NCBI RefSeq assembly: GCF_004119445.1
Contig: NZ_QICI01000092.1
Location: 1 to 64,000, forward strand
Length of the DNA: 64,000 bases
Origin: Chryseobacterium sp. CH21
GTDB taxonomy: Bacteria > Bacteroidota > Bacteroidia > Flavobacteriales > Weeksellaceae
Reading direction: 5' to 3'
Shown here piece by piece: positions 16,692 through 26,466 of the stretch; the stretch's first letter is position 1, and every line of letters begins with the position of its first letter. The position numbers and the translations under genes were made by a program. Under the pieces are notes generated by a model. That model saw nothing but the letters and a program-made list of their open reading frames with translations, made no database searches and was not told where the DNA came from.

Positions 16692-17828
16692 CTATATCTT
16701 TCTCCAGACTACTCTGTTAATATAATCTGTGTAACTTAAAATTATTCTTACTACTTTTTCGGATACATTGGGCATAGAATAATCAGATACCTGTCTGTAG
16801 TTTCTTTCACTTCCGGTTTTCTGTTGTTTTAATTGAACAAGCCCTTGTAAGATTCTTTCCGGTGATAACCCCACCATCATTACAGATGCCTCTTCCATAG
16901 CTTCAGGTCTTTCATGTGCTTCTCTAATATTAAGAGCTCTGAAATTTAAAATTGATGATTCTTCTGAAATAGTACCAGAATCTGAAAGTACCGCATAGCT
17001 TCTCATTTGAAGAGCATTATAGTCATGAAACCCCAGTGGCTTTAAAAATTGAATTTCAGGTCTAACCTCCAGTTGCATTTTATCAATCATATTTCTTGTT
17101 CTTGGATGTGTAGAAACAATAATGGGGTATTGATATTCTTCTGCAATTGCATTAAGGCTGCTGATTAATCCTCTAAAATTTTTATCTGAGTTGATATTTT
17201 CTTCTCTATGAGATGAAACAACAAAATATTTCCCTTCTTCAAGGTTGAGTCTTGTAAGAACGTCGGAATCTTTAATTTTGGGAAGATAATGGTTCAAGAC
17301 CTCATACATTGGAGATCCGGTCTTAATAATCCTGTCAGCAGGAAGCCCTTCTCTTAAAAGGTATTCTCTAGCAATGTCTGAGTATGTCAAGTTGATATCA
17401 GAAGTATGATCAACGATTTTGCGGTTTGTTTCTTCAGGCACCCTTTGATCAAAACACCTGTTTCCTGCTTCCATATGGAAAATCGGAATTTGTCTTTTTT
17501 TGGCAGGAATAGCACATAAACACGAGTTTGTGTCTCCCAGTACTAAAAATGCATCAGGTTTCAATTCTTCAAGAAGTGGATCTATTTTAATCAGAATATT
17601 TCCTACGGTCTCGGTTGCCGTTTTTCCTGCAGCTTCAAGAAAATAATCAGGTTTTCTTAACCCCAGATCATCGAAAAAAATCTGGTTTAGCTCATAATCG
17701 TAATTTTGCCCGGTATGGACAATAATATGTTCTACTGCTTCAGAAGCGTCTAAAGCTGATAATACTCTTGATAGTCTAATGATTTCCGGTCGTGTACCCA
17801 CGACTGTCATTACTTTTAATTTCTTCAT
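16692..17828 (-). CDS. fnlC: UDP-N-acetylglucosamine 2-epimerase family protein (FnlC/WbjD-like)
   Basis: A 378-residue non-hydrolysing 2-epimerase. Motifs: VVGTRPEIIRLSRVL, VHTGQNYDYELNQIFFDDL, LGDTNSCLCAI, HMEAGNRCFDQRVPEE and SDSGTISEESSIL. The GNRCFD form of the HMEAG block and the gene position after fnlB and before wbuB favour FnlC, which makes UDP-L-FucNAc in the last step. A role as UDP-GlcNAc3NAcA 2-epimerase (WbpI-like) for the other sugar route cannot be excluded. Confidence 0.85.
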   Translation of the reverse strand: MKKLKVMTVVGTRPEIIRLSRVLSALDASEAVEHIIVHTGQNYDYELNQIFFDDLGLRKPDYFLEAAGKTATETVGNILIKIDPLLEELKPDAFLVLGDTNSCLCAIPAKKRQIPIFHMEAGNRCFDQRVPEETNRKIVDHTSDINLTYSDIAREYLLREGLPADRIIKTGSPMYEVLNHYLPKIKDSDVLTRLNLEEGKYFVVSSHREENINSDKNFRGLISSLNAIAEEYQYPIIVSTHPRTRNMIDKMQLEVRPEIQFLKPLGFHDYNALQMRSYAVLSDSGTISEESSILNFRALNIREAHERPEAMEEASVMMVGLSPERILQGLVQLKQQKTGSERNYRQVSDYSMPNVSEKVVRIILSYTDYINRVVWRKI

Positions 17829-18997
17829 CGTAACAAAATAAAATTATAGATATAATTACTGCTGTAAAGCTCCAAAACTCCATATTCGCAAAGATACTGT
17901 ATGAAGTAAGAACCAACACAAAATATTGGATAAAAAATAAAAAAAACGGTAAATAACAAATATCTTTTTTATATACCTTATTCTGAATTTCCCAAGATCT
18001 TTAAAATATAAAAAGAATAAAATAACACCTGCTATTCCCATACTCATCAATACCTCGACAAAAATATTATGTGGGTACATACCATCTTCAAACAAAATAC
18101 GTCCACCAAAAGGAATATTCTCTTTAAAAACATTCCATCCTTTTAATAAATAGTAAGACCGTCCACTTCCGTTTCCTTCAAAAATTGCATTATACATCCT
18201 TTTTACAAATTCAAAGTCTGATGCGAATGTTTGCTTTAGAAAATAAATGCTGATAATAAAAATAGAGGCAAAAACTAATAGAGTAATCCAATATTTTATT
18301 TTGTTGATATACAACAGCAGTATTAATAAAATAATAAATGCCGCCAGCATAGGGCTTCTTGCAGAAGAACTAAAAATGGTAAACCCGCCTATTAGTGTAC
18401 CTAAAATTGGTTTTAGCCATTTTTGAGGTGATTGAAAGTAATAGAAAATTGATAATATCAGTAATGACAATCCATAATGCCCGACACTAATATAATAACT
18501 AACAAATATTCCACTTGATTTTTCAAAGTACTGAAATACAAATATTGTCCATAAGCAGCTTATTCCTAATATTATTAATAGGAAGTTGAATATCAGAGTA
18601 TTCAGTTTCACAGTGATCTCTTTTGTAAAACTAATTCCTAAAACTGCTATATAAGGGACTAAGTTCAAAAAATAATCCTTACATAAGTTCTATTTTCTTC
18701 ACTGCTTGTATCTGGTAAATAAGTATCATTTTTAAAACTATAAATAGCTTTGAATAAATAGAATATCCAGAAAAGGATTGTAAAGATAACTGTGAATTTC
18801 CTTTTCTTGATATTCTCAAAATTCGTATAGATAACATAACAACCTAGCAATAAGACTATTATACGGAAAGGCACAGAAAAATAATTATTTGAATCTGCAT
18901 TTACTAAAATGGCGAACGAGTATGAAAATATATACCCGAAGGTTAGTAAAAAGATAAACCAAATATTACTTTTTTTTACCAATTCCATGTTAGACAT
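17825..18997 (-). pseudogene. Wzy/O-antigen ligase-like membrane protein, frame broken at two or three homopolymers
   Basis: Two open pieces (18665-18997 and 17856-18668) belong to one polytopic protein. The first ends ..TYVRIIF at an A6 run (18667-18672 on the plus strand). One extra base there joins it to LNLVPYIAVLGISF. A second break sits at the A8 run 17939-17946, where one extra base restores the ending FFIQYFVLVLTSYSIFANME. A third near 17838 would give a stop overlapping the fnlC start. The core has FSSSARSPMLAA and GNGSGRSYYLLKGW..MYPHNIFVEVLM, typical of Wzy/WaaL proteins. Probably sequence errors. Confidence 0.7.
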
Positions 18998-20111
18998 TTA
19001 AAAAATAAGTATCTGAATCTTCGGGATTAAAAGGTTCATTGATCCAAAAAATTGTATATAATTCTTCGTCTCCAATATTTTTAATATTGTGTGTATACCA
19101 AACCGGCATATCTACATAAGCGGGCTCTTCACCATCCAGATAAAAATCATGAACTTCATCAGTATCTATTTTTCTAAGCTGTATTAGAGCTTTTCCTTTT
19201 ATTACTGCGAATCTTTCTATTTTTCTTGTATGAAAGTGATTTCCTCTGGTAATCCCCGGAACTGTAGTTGAAAACGAGCATTGTCCTCCTATTCCCAATC
19301 TGATTACTTCTACAAAGGCTCCTCTTGGATCAGTATGTTGTGTAAATTTTACGGGATAATGGTTTTTAATATCAAAATAACATCTGAATGTATTGAAAAG
19401 GTTCAAATCAAACTTTGATTCCAGTACAGGAATTTCCCCGTTTTCAAAATAAAGATTTTTATAATTTTCAAGTTTATTAAGTACTTCTGAAACTTTGTTT
19501 ACAGAGGTATGTGAAACTTCGTATATATTATTTGTCTTACCACTTTCTATCTGACTAATGATTTCCTGAACCAATTCTCCTACATAGATTAGCTTTACTT
19601 CACCATCATTATCAATTACCGGAGTTTCCCCATGGGTAAGTTTATGGCAAAAGGTGGCAATAAAAGAATTGTAGTTTGGTTTACCAAAAGGACCAAATAC
19701 ATTTGGTATAATCATTCCTGTAAATTTTCCTCCAGCAGCTTCTGCCCATTGAGCAAAAATCTCACGTCCTTCTTTTTTTGATTTTCCGTAAAGGTTATCT
19801 CTTTCTTCCTGAGATGATGATGAGAAAAGAACATGAGCTTTCGATCCGGTTCTTTCCAATGATGCAGTAAGTTCTTTTACCAATTTCACATTATTCTCAT
19901 AAATGACTTCAGGATCCGGATGACGGTTCATTGCAGCAAGATGTACAATAACATCACATTGCCTTACAAAAGCGTCTAATTTTTCAGGAAAATCAAAGAA
20001 TTCCTTATGAAAATCAACTCTTTCAAATTCTTCGGGTCTTAATCCTAACGTATTGTATAAATGTGAACCAACAAAACCATTCTGGCCTGTAATTCCAATT
20101 TTCTTCATCAT
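18990..20111 (-). CDS. fnlB: FnlB/WbjC-like NAD-dependent reductase with C-terminal cupin
   Basis: A 373-residue fusion. The N-terminal extended SDR domain has GITGQNGFVGSHL (6-18) and DVIVHLAAMNRHPDPE. The C-terminal cupin (about 240-373) has DPRGAFVEVIRLG, GITRGNHFHTRKIERFAVIKG and DMPVWYTHNIKNIG. This is the FnlB/WbjC/Cap5F architecture, which epimerises and reduces the FnlA product to UDP-L-PneNAc/TalNAc-type sugars. The start MMKKIGITGQ overlaps the end of the repaired cupin gene upstream. Confidence 0.9.
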   Translation of the reverse strand: MMKKIGITGQNGFVGSHLYNTLGLRPEEFERVDFHKEFFDFPEKLDAFVRQCDVIVHLAAMNRHPDPEVIYENNVKLVKELTASLERTGSKAHVLFSSSSQEERDNLYGKSKKEGREIFAQWAEAAGGKFTGMIIPNVFGPFGKPNYNSFIATFCHKLTHGETPVIDNDGEVKLIYVGELVQEIISQIESGKTNNIYEVSHTSVNKVSEVLNKLENYKNLYFENGEIPVLESKFDLNLFNTFRCYFDIKNHYPVKFTQHTDPRGAFVEVIRLGIGGQCSFSTTVPGITRGNHFHTRKIERFAVIKGKALIQLRKIDTDEVHDFYLDGEEPAYVDMPVWYTHNIKNIGDEELYTIFWINEPFNPEDSDTYFLNV

Positions 20112-20532
20112 AATAATTTTTTAAAATAATTTATCGGAAATCGATAATCATCTTCAATCTCACCCAGAGAATGATCAACCATTATCAATAACTTTGATTT
20201 TTTTCTTTTGCCTGAATTGCACTTGCATAACCTTTTGGCATATGCAATACATCTAATTGGTCAGCATTCAATTTGAACTCCAATATATCAGTTTCTACAT
20301 TTGGATTTTCCCAATTATCAATTTTTATCAACCGTATGATAAAACTTCCATACACTACAGAAAACCATCTTTGTTCTACTTTATGCCCAGTCCATCCTCT
20401 TATCAATTCAGTATTGGCATTTTCTATATAGTATAGTCTTTTAATATTTGATAGATCTAATTTATTATTAAAGAATAAATTGCCCCTGATATCCGAGTAA
20501 TTTTCACCTTTTATAATTTCAGGTTGGTCCAT
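20108..20532 (-). pseudogene. WxcM/FdtA-like cupin (sugar isomerase family), one frameshift
   Basis: The open part (20185-20532) starts MDQPEIIKGENYSDIRGNLFF and has RGWTGHKVEQRWFSVVYGSF and HMPKGYASAIQAKEKN, a WxcM/FdtA-type cupin. It then breaks at a T7 run (20198-20204). One extra base gives ..AKEKKSKLLIMVDHSLGEIEDDYRFPINYFKKLL and a stop overlapping the fnlB start, for a 141-residue product. Family members are 3,4-ketoisomerases or related enzymes for dTDP/UDP-keto-sugars. The exact reaction is unknown. I think the break is a sequence error. Confidence 0.75.
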
Positions 20533-20552
20533 AAAATAGTGTATTATGTATT

Positions 20553-21536
20553 CTATAATATTTCTTCTAAATGTTTTTTATACCATTGAAGAGTCAGCAT
20601 GATTCCCTTTTCTATATCTACCACTGGTTTCCAGCCTAATTGTTGTTTAACTTTTTTATAGCTTACGGCTCTTCTTTTAATATTATCAATATCTCTTTCT
20701 TTGTGTTCCTCAACTGCTAAATTCGGAACTTGCTTTTTTAAAATAGCAATTAATGAATTAATAGATACTTCCTGACCTGTACTAATATTATAAATTTCAT
20801 TCACTGAATCTTGTGACACAGCAGATAAAATGGTAGCATCTATTGCATCTTCTATGAAGGTAAAGTCACGAGTTTGCTCACCATCTCCAAATACCGTCAG
20901 ACTTGCCCCAGTAAGAGCATTATAAATAAATTTTCCTAAAACGCCACAATATTCATTACTAAAAGATTGTCCATACCCATACACATTGGAATATCTTAAA
21001 ATGGTAACTGGGATATTATGTTTTTTTGCATACAACAAGGCATAGTTTTCACTTAAAAGCTTAGTTGCCGCATAATTGCTCAAAATATTGGGAGCCGAGT
21101 TTTCATCAAATGGAGCTTCATTATGGTTTATATCTCCGTAAATTGACGAAGATGAAGTGATAATGAACCGGGCAAGTTTATTGGGGTTTGAGTCTTTTAA
21201 ATAATTCAAAATTCTCAATGTACTTAATGCATTAACTTCCAAATCGTGTTCAGGTTTTTCCCCTGATACAGATATTTGTGAACAAGCTAAATGAAAAATA
21301 TAATCACAATCATCTAAATGATCAACATAGCCTTCAACATTTAAAACATCTGTTTCTATAAAAATAATTTTCTGCATGTATGCAGAAAGTCTGTCAGGAC
21401 TGCTATTACAACAATTATCCACTACTACAACCATACAATCGTAACGATCAACCAATGACTTAACCAGATTGTGACCTACGAATCCCATTCCTCCTGTTAT
21501 AATAATTTTTTTCCTGTATAAAGCTCCTGAAAGCAT
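20553..21536 (-). CDS. NAD-dependent epimerase/dehydratase (UDP-sugar 4-epimerase-like)
   Basis: A 327-residue extended SDR. It has IITGGMGFVGHNLVKSL (11-27), SSSSIYGD, the catalytic YAATK, ILRYSNVYGYGQ and a typical C-terminal TFIEDAIDA/LGWKPVVDIEKG. It resembles UDP-glucose/UDP-GlcNAc 4-epimerases. Its substrate is not determinable. It is not one of the canonical Fnl genes and sits between the glycosyltransferase and cupin genes, so it may supply an extra sugar. Confidence 0.85.
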   Translation of the reverse strand: MLSGALYRKKIIITGGMGFVGHNLVKSLVDRYDCMVVVVDNCCNSSPDRLSAYMQKIIFIETDVLNVEGYVDHLDDCDYIFHLACSQISVSGEKPEHDLEVNALSTLRILNYLKDSNPNKLARFIITSSSSIYGDINHNEAPFDENSAPNILSNYAATKLLSENYALLYAKKHNIPVTILRYSNVYGYGQSFSNEYCGVLGKFIYNALTGASLTVFGDGEQTRDFTFIEDAIDATILSAVSQDSVNEIYNISTGQEVSINSLIAILKKQVPNLAVEEHKERDIDNIKRRAVSYKKVKQQLGWKPVVDIEKGIMLTLQWYKKHLEEIL

Positions 21537-21567
21537 ATTATTTCGATTTTAATTAAAGGATAAAACT

Positions 21568-22736
21568 CTATTCATATCCGATTGACATTTTAGCAATAAT
21601 ATCATAACTTAAATTTTCTTTAGAGGTCTTCTCTGCTCCTTTTTTCATCTTGTCTAATAGACCTGGTACTGAAATAATTTTTTCTAATGTTTCAGCAAAT
21701 TTAGTTGGAGTAATATCATTTTGTTCTATTTTGATAACATTCTCATTAAAGTTAAGATAAGACATATCCTGATTTCCTGAATCACCTGCAATTAAAGGCA
21801 AATGCATCCCGATTGCCTGCTGCCATAAAACAGACTGGCTTGCCGGGAAAACAGCAATATCAGAAATTGCCATATATTCATAGAAAGCTTCTGAATCAAG
21901 CCATCCTGTGAACTGAATATTATGTCCTGCGGCCCTATCTTTTAACTGATTAAAATATTGATCTGCTCCCGCTGCCGGAGCCCCAAAAATAATCAGGTGT
22001 AAATGAGCTTTATTTAAAAGCCTGACAGCCTCAATGATCACCTCTGTTCTTTTTCTTTGATCCAGTTTCCCTCCTGTTATCAGTACAATATCGTCCTTTG
22101 CAACTCCTAGTTTTTCTCTAAAAGTATTTCGGTCTATCTTTCCTTTTATAATTTCTGATAAACTACAATCACAGCCCAATGGCAATAATTTGGTTTCGTT
22201 TACGGGTATTTTATAAACCTCAAGTAAAAACTTCGAGCTTGCCGGTGTAGCATAAAATATTTTAAAAATATGCTTTTTATATCTATTTAATACATTCCTC
22301 CATATTATTTTATGAAGAATATTCAGAGAAAGCCAATTTTGCGCTGAATTACTATAGTCAATTTCAGAATATAATATGATATTACAACCCTCTTTTTTTT
22401 TATATTTTACAGCTTCTTTGAAATTCAGCTGAATAGCATTAAAAAAAATAAAATCAGGTTTTTCTGTACAGAGAATTTTATAGACGTTTTCAAATTTTTT
22501 AATGCGTTTTTTAAATTTAGCTGATAAGGCTGTCTATATACTTTTATGCCATTATTAGTCTTTACTGAAACTTTCCGATCTGTATAATAATGATGATTAT
22601 AAAAATCAAAAACATTATCTGTAACTGAACAAATAATAAAAACCTGGAAACCAAACTTAATATATTGCTTAGCTAATTCATTTTCAATATAAGTCAAGTT
22701 ATCTCCAAAAAAATCAGTTACTATTGCTATCTTCAT
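21568..22736 (-). pseudogene. GT4 glycosyltransferase, one frameshift
   Basis: Open pieces 22425-22736 (N-terminal) and 21568-22185 (C-terminal) flank a stretch that is open in a single frame. One extra base at the T6 run 22495-22500 restores a continuous protein of about 390 residues. The repaired middle reads NILYSEIDYSNSAQNWLSLNILHKII (shown in parts), closely matching the paralogue at 26467. The C-terminal part has ITGGKLDQRKRTEVIIEA, IIFGAP and the nucleotide-binding region ISDIAVFPASQSVLWQQAI. Probably intact in the organism. Acceptor and donor are unknown. Confidence 0.75.
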
Positions 22737-22776
22737 GGGTTGAAAAGAATTATACTAAAATTTAAATTAGAATATA

Positions 22777-23810
22777 TTAATCTGGGTATTGCATGAGATC
22801 TTCTCCTAAAACTTCTTTCCTAATCAATGGAAGTTTTAATAATAATTTTTTCATTCCTTCTACATCTTGTTGCTCTGTATTGTGGGAATGATAATCTTCA
22901 ATTTTAGATATATCTTCTACTCCTTCAGAAAAATACTGGGCGTAGTTCAGGTCTCTGTTATCTGCAGGAATCCTGTAAAATCTCCCATATCTTCTGCTTT
23001 AATCATTTCCTCGCGTGTACACAGTGTTTCATAAAGTTTCTCACCATGTCTTGTACCTATAATTTTTACAGGAGTTTCAGATTTAAACATCTCTTTTAAA
23101 GCAGTTGCCAGGTCTCCAATAGTTCCTGCAGGAGCTTTATTGACAAATAAATCGCCAGGATTTCCATGTTCAAAAGCGAATAATACAAGGTCTACAGCTT
23201 CCTCCAATGACATTAAAAATCTTGTCATGTTCGGATCTGTTATTGTAATAGGATCTTCATTTTTGATCTGCTTTATAAACAATGGAATTACAGAACCTCT
23301 GGATGCCATTACATTTCCATATCTTGTGAGGCATACAACTGTCTCTTCCAGATTTCTGGAAGCAGCAACTGCTACTTTTTCCATCATTGCTTTGGAAATA
23401 CCCATAGCATTAATAGGATATGCAGCTTTATCTGTACTAAGGCAAATTACCTTTTTTACTTTATTCTGGGCTGCTGCATCAATTACGTTTTGAGTTCCTT
23501 CTACATTTGTTTTTACTGCCTGCATTGGGAAAAACTCACAAGACGGTACTTGTTTTAATGCGGCAGCATGAAAAACATAGTCTACTCCTCTCATGGCAGG
23601 TTCTACACTTTTGTAATCTCTTACATCACCAATATAAAATTTCAGTTTATCATTTTTAAACTGATTTCTCATATCATCCTGCTTCTTTTCATCACGGGAA
23701 AAGATTCTAATTTCTTTGAAATGCTCTGTATTTATAAACTTTCTTAAAACAGCAGTTCCAAATGAACCTGTTCCTCCTGTGATAAGAAGTACTTTATCTT
23801 TTATTTGCAT
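22777..23810 (-). pseudogene. fnlA: FnlA/WbjB-like UDP-GlcNAc 4,6-dehydratase/5-epimerase, one frameshift near the C-terminus
   Basis: An extended SDR with TGGTGSFG (11-18) and STDKAAYPINAMGISK, where MxxxK replaces the usual YxxxK (Met136, Lys140) as in inverting UDP-GlcNAc 4,6-dehydratases. The frame stops early at 22947 after ..DMGDFTGFLQ. One extra base at the A4 run 22977-22980 restores DFYRIPADNRDLNYAQYF and a C-terminus ending at 22777. This gives 344 residues, the usual FnlA length. It makes the first intermediate of UDP-L-FucNAc from UDP-GlcNAc. Sequence error likely. Confidence 0.88.
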
Positions 23811-23860
23811 GTGTGTTTGTTATATATGGTTTCTTTACCTTTAAAAACAGGTATTTTCCA

Positions 23861-24625
23861 TTATTTTTTTATTAGCTTCTCCTTTTCTTCAAAAGTAGGA
23901 TAATTTATTAAAACGGCTTTGTACACTCCCTTGAATACAAACAGACTTCCAGCAGCAACACCTATTATTCCGTGTTTGTCAATTACCTGTTTGATGTCGT
24001 TCAAAGTACCTGCTCCTCCTAAAACGGTAAGAGGAAGTGATATTTTTTCTCTTACTTTATCAATAAGTCCCATATCATACCCCTTCATCACTCCGTCCTG
24101 ATCTATTGAGTTGATAACAATTTCTCCGGCCCCTAATTTTTGTGCTTCTTCTACAAATTTAAATGGATTGATGCCTGTAGCCTTTTTTCCGTTATGGGTA
24201 TAGACTTCATAGCCTCCAAAAAGTTTCTTCTTAACGTCTAACACAACGATTACACTTTGTGAACCTACTCTTTCTGCAATTTCAGTAATCAGTTTTGGAT
24301 TTTGGAGTACAGCAGAAGATAGTGCAATCTTTTCAATTCCTAATCCAAAAATTTTCTGAGCCTGTTCTAGGGTTTTTACTCCTCCTCCATAACATAAAGG
24401 CATTCTGGATTGATTGGCAATTCTTTCTATTAAACTATAATTAGGCTCTAATCCTTTCGCTGTAGCGTCAATATCAAAAATGGCAAGCTCGTCAACTTCT
24501 TTTTCATTAAAAATTCTTACCGCATTGATAGGATCTCCCACATATTTGGGATTTTTGAAATTAACAGTTTTTACAAGTCCGTTATCCTGTATCAGAAGAC
24601 TCGGTATAATTCTTGGCCTTAGCAT
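23861..24625 (-). CDS. wbuZ: WbuZ: HisF-like synthase subunit (AglZ/HisF2 family)
   Basis: A 254-residue TIM barrel of the HisF family. It keeps NSIDQDGVMKGYD and the phosphate-binding loops (YGGGVKTLEQAQKI, LGGAGTLNDI). The first Asp of the HisF CLDVKDG strand reads Leu (IPSLLIQDNG), so the histidine-pathway reaction is unlikely. WbuZ works with WbuY to deliver ammonia to WbuX for acetamidino groups. It follows wbuY and precedes the fnlA-like gene, as in E. coli O145. Confidence 0.88.
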   Translation of the reverse strand: MLRPRIIPSLLIQDNGLVKTVNFKNPKYVGDPINAVRIFNEKEVDELAIFDIDATAKGLEPNYSLIERIANQSRMPLCYGGGVKTLEQAQKIFGLGIEKIALSSAVLQNPKLITEIAERVGSQSVIVVLDVKKKLFGGYEVYTHNGKKATGINPFKFVEEAQKLGAGEIVINSIDQDGVMKGYDMGLIDKVREKISLPLTVLGGAGTLNDIKQVIDKHGIIGVAAGSLFVFKGVYKAVLINYPTFEEKEKLIKK

Positions 24626-24631
24626 GTATAT

Positions 24632-25246
24632 TTAAAGTTTTGCAAAGTTGTGTAATAAGATTTCACCATAATGATGGCTTTTTTCCGGATGAAACTGTAT
24701 TCCGTATTTATTTTCATGGTGAGCAGCTGAAGCGAATTCTCCACCATAATCTGTAATTGCCATAATATCTTCCTGATTGTTGCAATGAAAATAGTAAGTA
24801 TGAAGAAAATAAAAGATGGAGTTGTCTTCCAGACCTTTAAATAATTCGATATCTTTTACTGGTTTTACATCATTCCATCCCATATGTGGAAGTCTGGTTA
24901 CCTGATGAATTTTTGTTTCATCAAATTTTTTAACTGTAGCATCTATCCATTTCAGGCCATCAAGCTTCCCTTCATCACTGTTATTAGCCATCATCTGCAT
25001 TCCCACACAGATACCAATAACAGGGACTTTCTGTCCTAAAACAAGCTCGTCCAGTTTATCTCTCATTCCTGAATTGTTCAACTGGGTCATTGCATGATCA
25101 AAGTGCCCCACTCCTGGAAGAATAAGTTTTTGGGCTCCTTCAAGATCACCTTTTGTTTTTGCGATCTTTACCGGAACATCCACTCTTTTATATACATTAA
25201 CGAAGGCATTGATATTTCCAACACCGTAATCAATAATTGTTATCAT
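24632..25246 (-). CDS. wbuY: WbuY: HisH-like glutamine amidotransferase
   Basis: A 204-residue class I glutamine amidotransferase with catalytic Cys80 (GICVGMQM) and the His-x-Glu pair (H186, E188 in IQFHPEKSH). It hydrolyses glutamine and channels ammonia to a partner, here the HisF-like WbuZ. The start overlaps the wbuX stop by 4 bases. The gene pair is separate from any his operon. It would be called hisH by homology alone. Confidence 0.9.
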   Translation of the reverse strand: MITIIDYGVGNINAFVNVYKRVDVPVKIAKTKGDLEGAQKLILPGVGHFDHAMTQLNNSGMRDKLDELVLGQKVPVIGICVGMQMMANNSDEGKLDGLKWIDATVKKFDETKIHQVTRLPHMGWNDVKPVKDIELFKGLEDNSIFYFLHTYYFHCNNQEDIMAITDYGGEFASAAHHENKYGIQFHPEKSHHYGEILLHNFAKL

Positions 25247-26415
25247 CTGAATAATCTTTTTTCAAGACCAAGCTTTCTCATAGTCTGTGCACCAATTCCT
25301 ATAAGTGATCTTTTATTCTTATAATCATGATAGGTTTTATTTTCACCTTCAAATAATTTCTGAAGTTCATCCGTAGTAAGGTCTAATTTATGAGCTACAT
25401 ATTCAAACTCTTTCTGTAAAAACTCTTCAGATAGTTCTGGTCTTGACACTCTATCTAATGCTTCTTCTCTTGTCATCTGTCCTGTCAAGACTAAACTAGA
25501 AAAATGAGCTCTTCTTTTTTGATATCCGAATTTTCTTGGTAACCAATAATCTTCGAAAAACCTTGTAAATCTTGATTCATGATGTTTATGCTGGAAGCTT
25601 TCCCAACCATACTTATCAAGCAACAATTTTTCTACATCATTTTTTATATAAGGCAGACAGTTTAATGGTTTATAAACCTGCATTCCTAAGATATACTTAT
25701 AGTAAAGTTTATAACTCATTATATCTACGATAGGAAAAGATTTAAGATCTCTTTTTCCGAATTTTTTATGAATATCCATGATCAAGGTTTTGTCTATCCC
25801 TGGATAAGCCCCCCATTCTTCTGGTTCTCTACAACATTCTGTTGAGAAATTTCCTCCTGTAAGAACGTATTTAATTTTATTCTTTTTTGCGAATTTATAA
25901 AGACCTGAAAAGAAAGCAATATCCTGAGGCATATCCTGATCTGCAATCTGGGATTTCAGGAAGGCAACCTGAAGATCTTTCATTTCTTCCCAATTGATTA
26001 CCTCTGTATATAAATCCAGATTAAGTCCATTAACTAATTTTTCAATATTACTTACCGCTCGGTCTGTATTCCAACCTGCGTCTACGTGAAAGATAAGAGG
26101 TCTAAGTCCCATAACTTCTTTCGCTACATAGGCAGCATATGAGCTGTCTAGCCCTCCACTAAGTCCTATAATACAGTCAAAGTCTCTATTTTTACCATCT
26201 TTTTTTATCTTCTCTGCTTCCTGTTCAAGTTCTTTTAGTCCTCTTTCGTCGGTATGCCAGGTTGGTAAAATACTTTCTTTGTAGTTAATATAATAATCAC
26301 TCTCTCCTTTTTCATTAAAAACAATATTAGGATCTGAAGTATCCATAATTGTTTTGGTACAGATCTGATATTTTCTGTCTTCTTTCATCCCTATGTTATT
26401 TTGGTTTTTGTTCAT
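25243..26415 (-). CDS. wbuX: WbuX/LfnA: N-acetyl sugar amidotransferase
   Basis: A 390-residue PP-loop ATPase of the WbuX/PseA/LfnA family, with SGGLDSS at 86-92 and the block ECCREPEEWGAYPGIDKTL that holds the paired Cys of the family. It uses ATP and ammonia from WbuY/WbuZ to convert an N-acetyl group to acetamidino. With fnlABC, the likely target is L-FucNAc, giving L-FucNAm. The substrate is inferred from context only. Confidence 0.9.
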   Translation of the reverse strand: MNKNQNNIGMKEDRKYQICTKTIMDTSDPNIVFNEKGESDYYINYKESILPTWHTDERGLKELEQEAEKIKKDGKNRDFDCIIGLSGGLDSSYAAYVAKEVMGLRPLIFHVDAGWNTDRAVSNIEKLVNGLNLDLYTEVINWEEMKDLQVAFLKSQIADQDMPQDIAFFSGLYKFAKKNKIKYVLTGGNFSTECCREPEEWGAYPGIDKTLIMDIHKKFGKRDLKSFPIVDIMSYKLYYKYILGMQVYKPLNCLPYIKNDVEKLLLDKYGWESFQHKHHESRFTRFFEDYWLPRKFGYQKRRAHFSSLVLTGQMTREEALDRVSRPELSEEFLQKEFEYVAHKLDLTTDELQKLFEGENKTYHDYKNKRSLIGIGAQTMRKLGLEKRLFR

Positions 26416-26466
26416 AAGTTTAAATCAAAATTATCATTAAATTTCAACTTCTGTGTTTATGTTATT

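Noticed and set aside
17825-18997. Phase-variable homopolymer switching in the Wzy-like gene
   Set aside because: The runs are short (6-8) and identical breaks occur in housekeeping genes, so sequence error is simpler.
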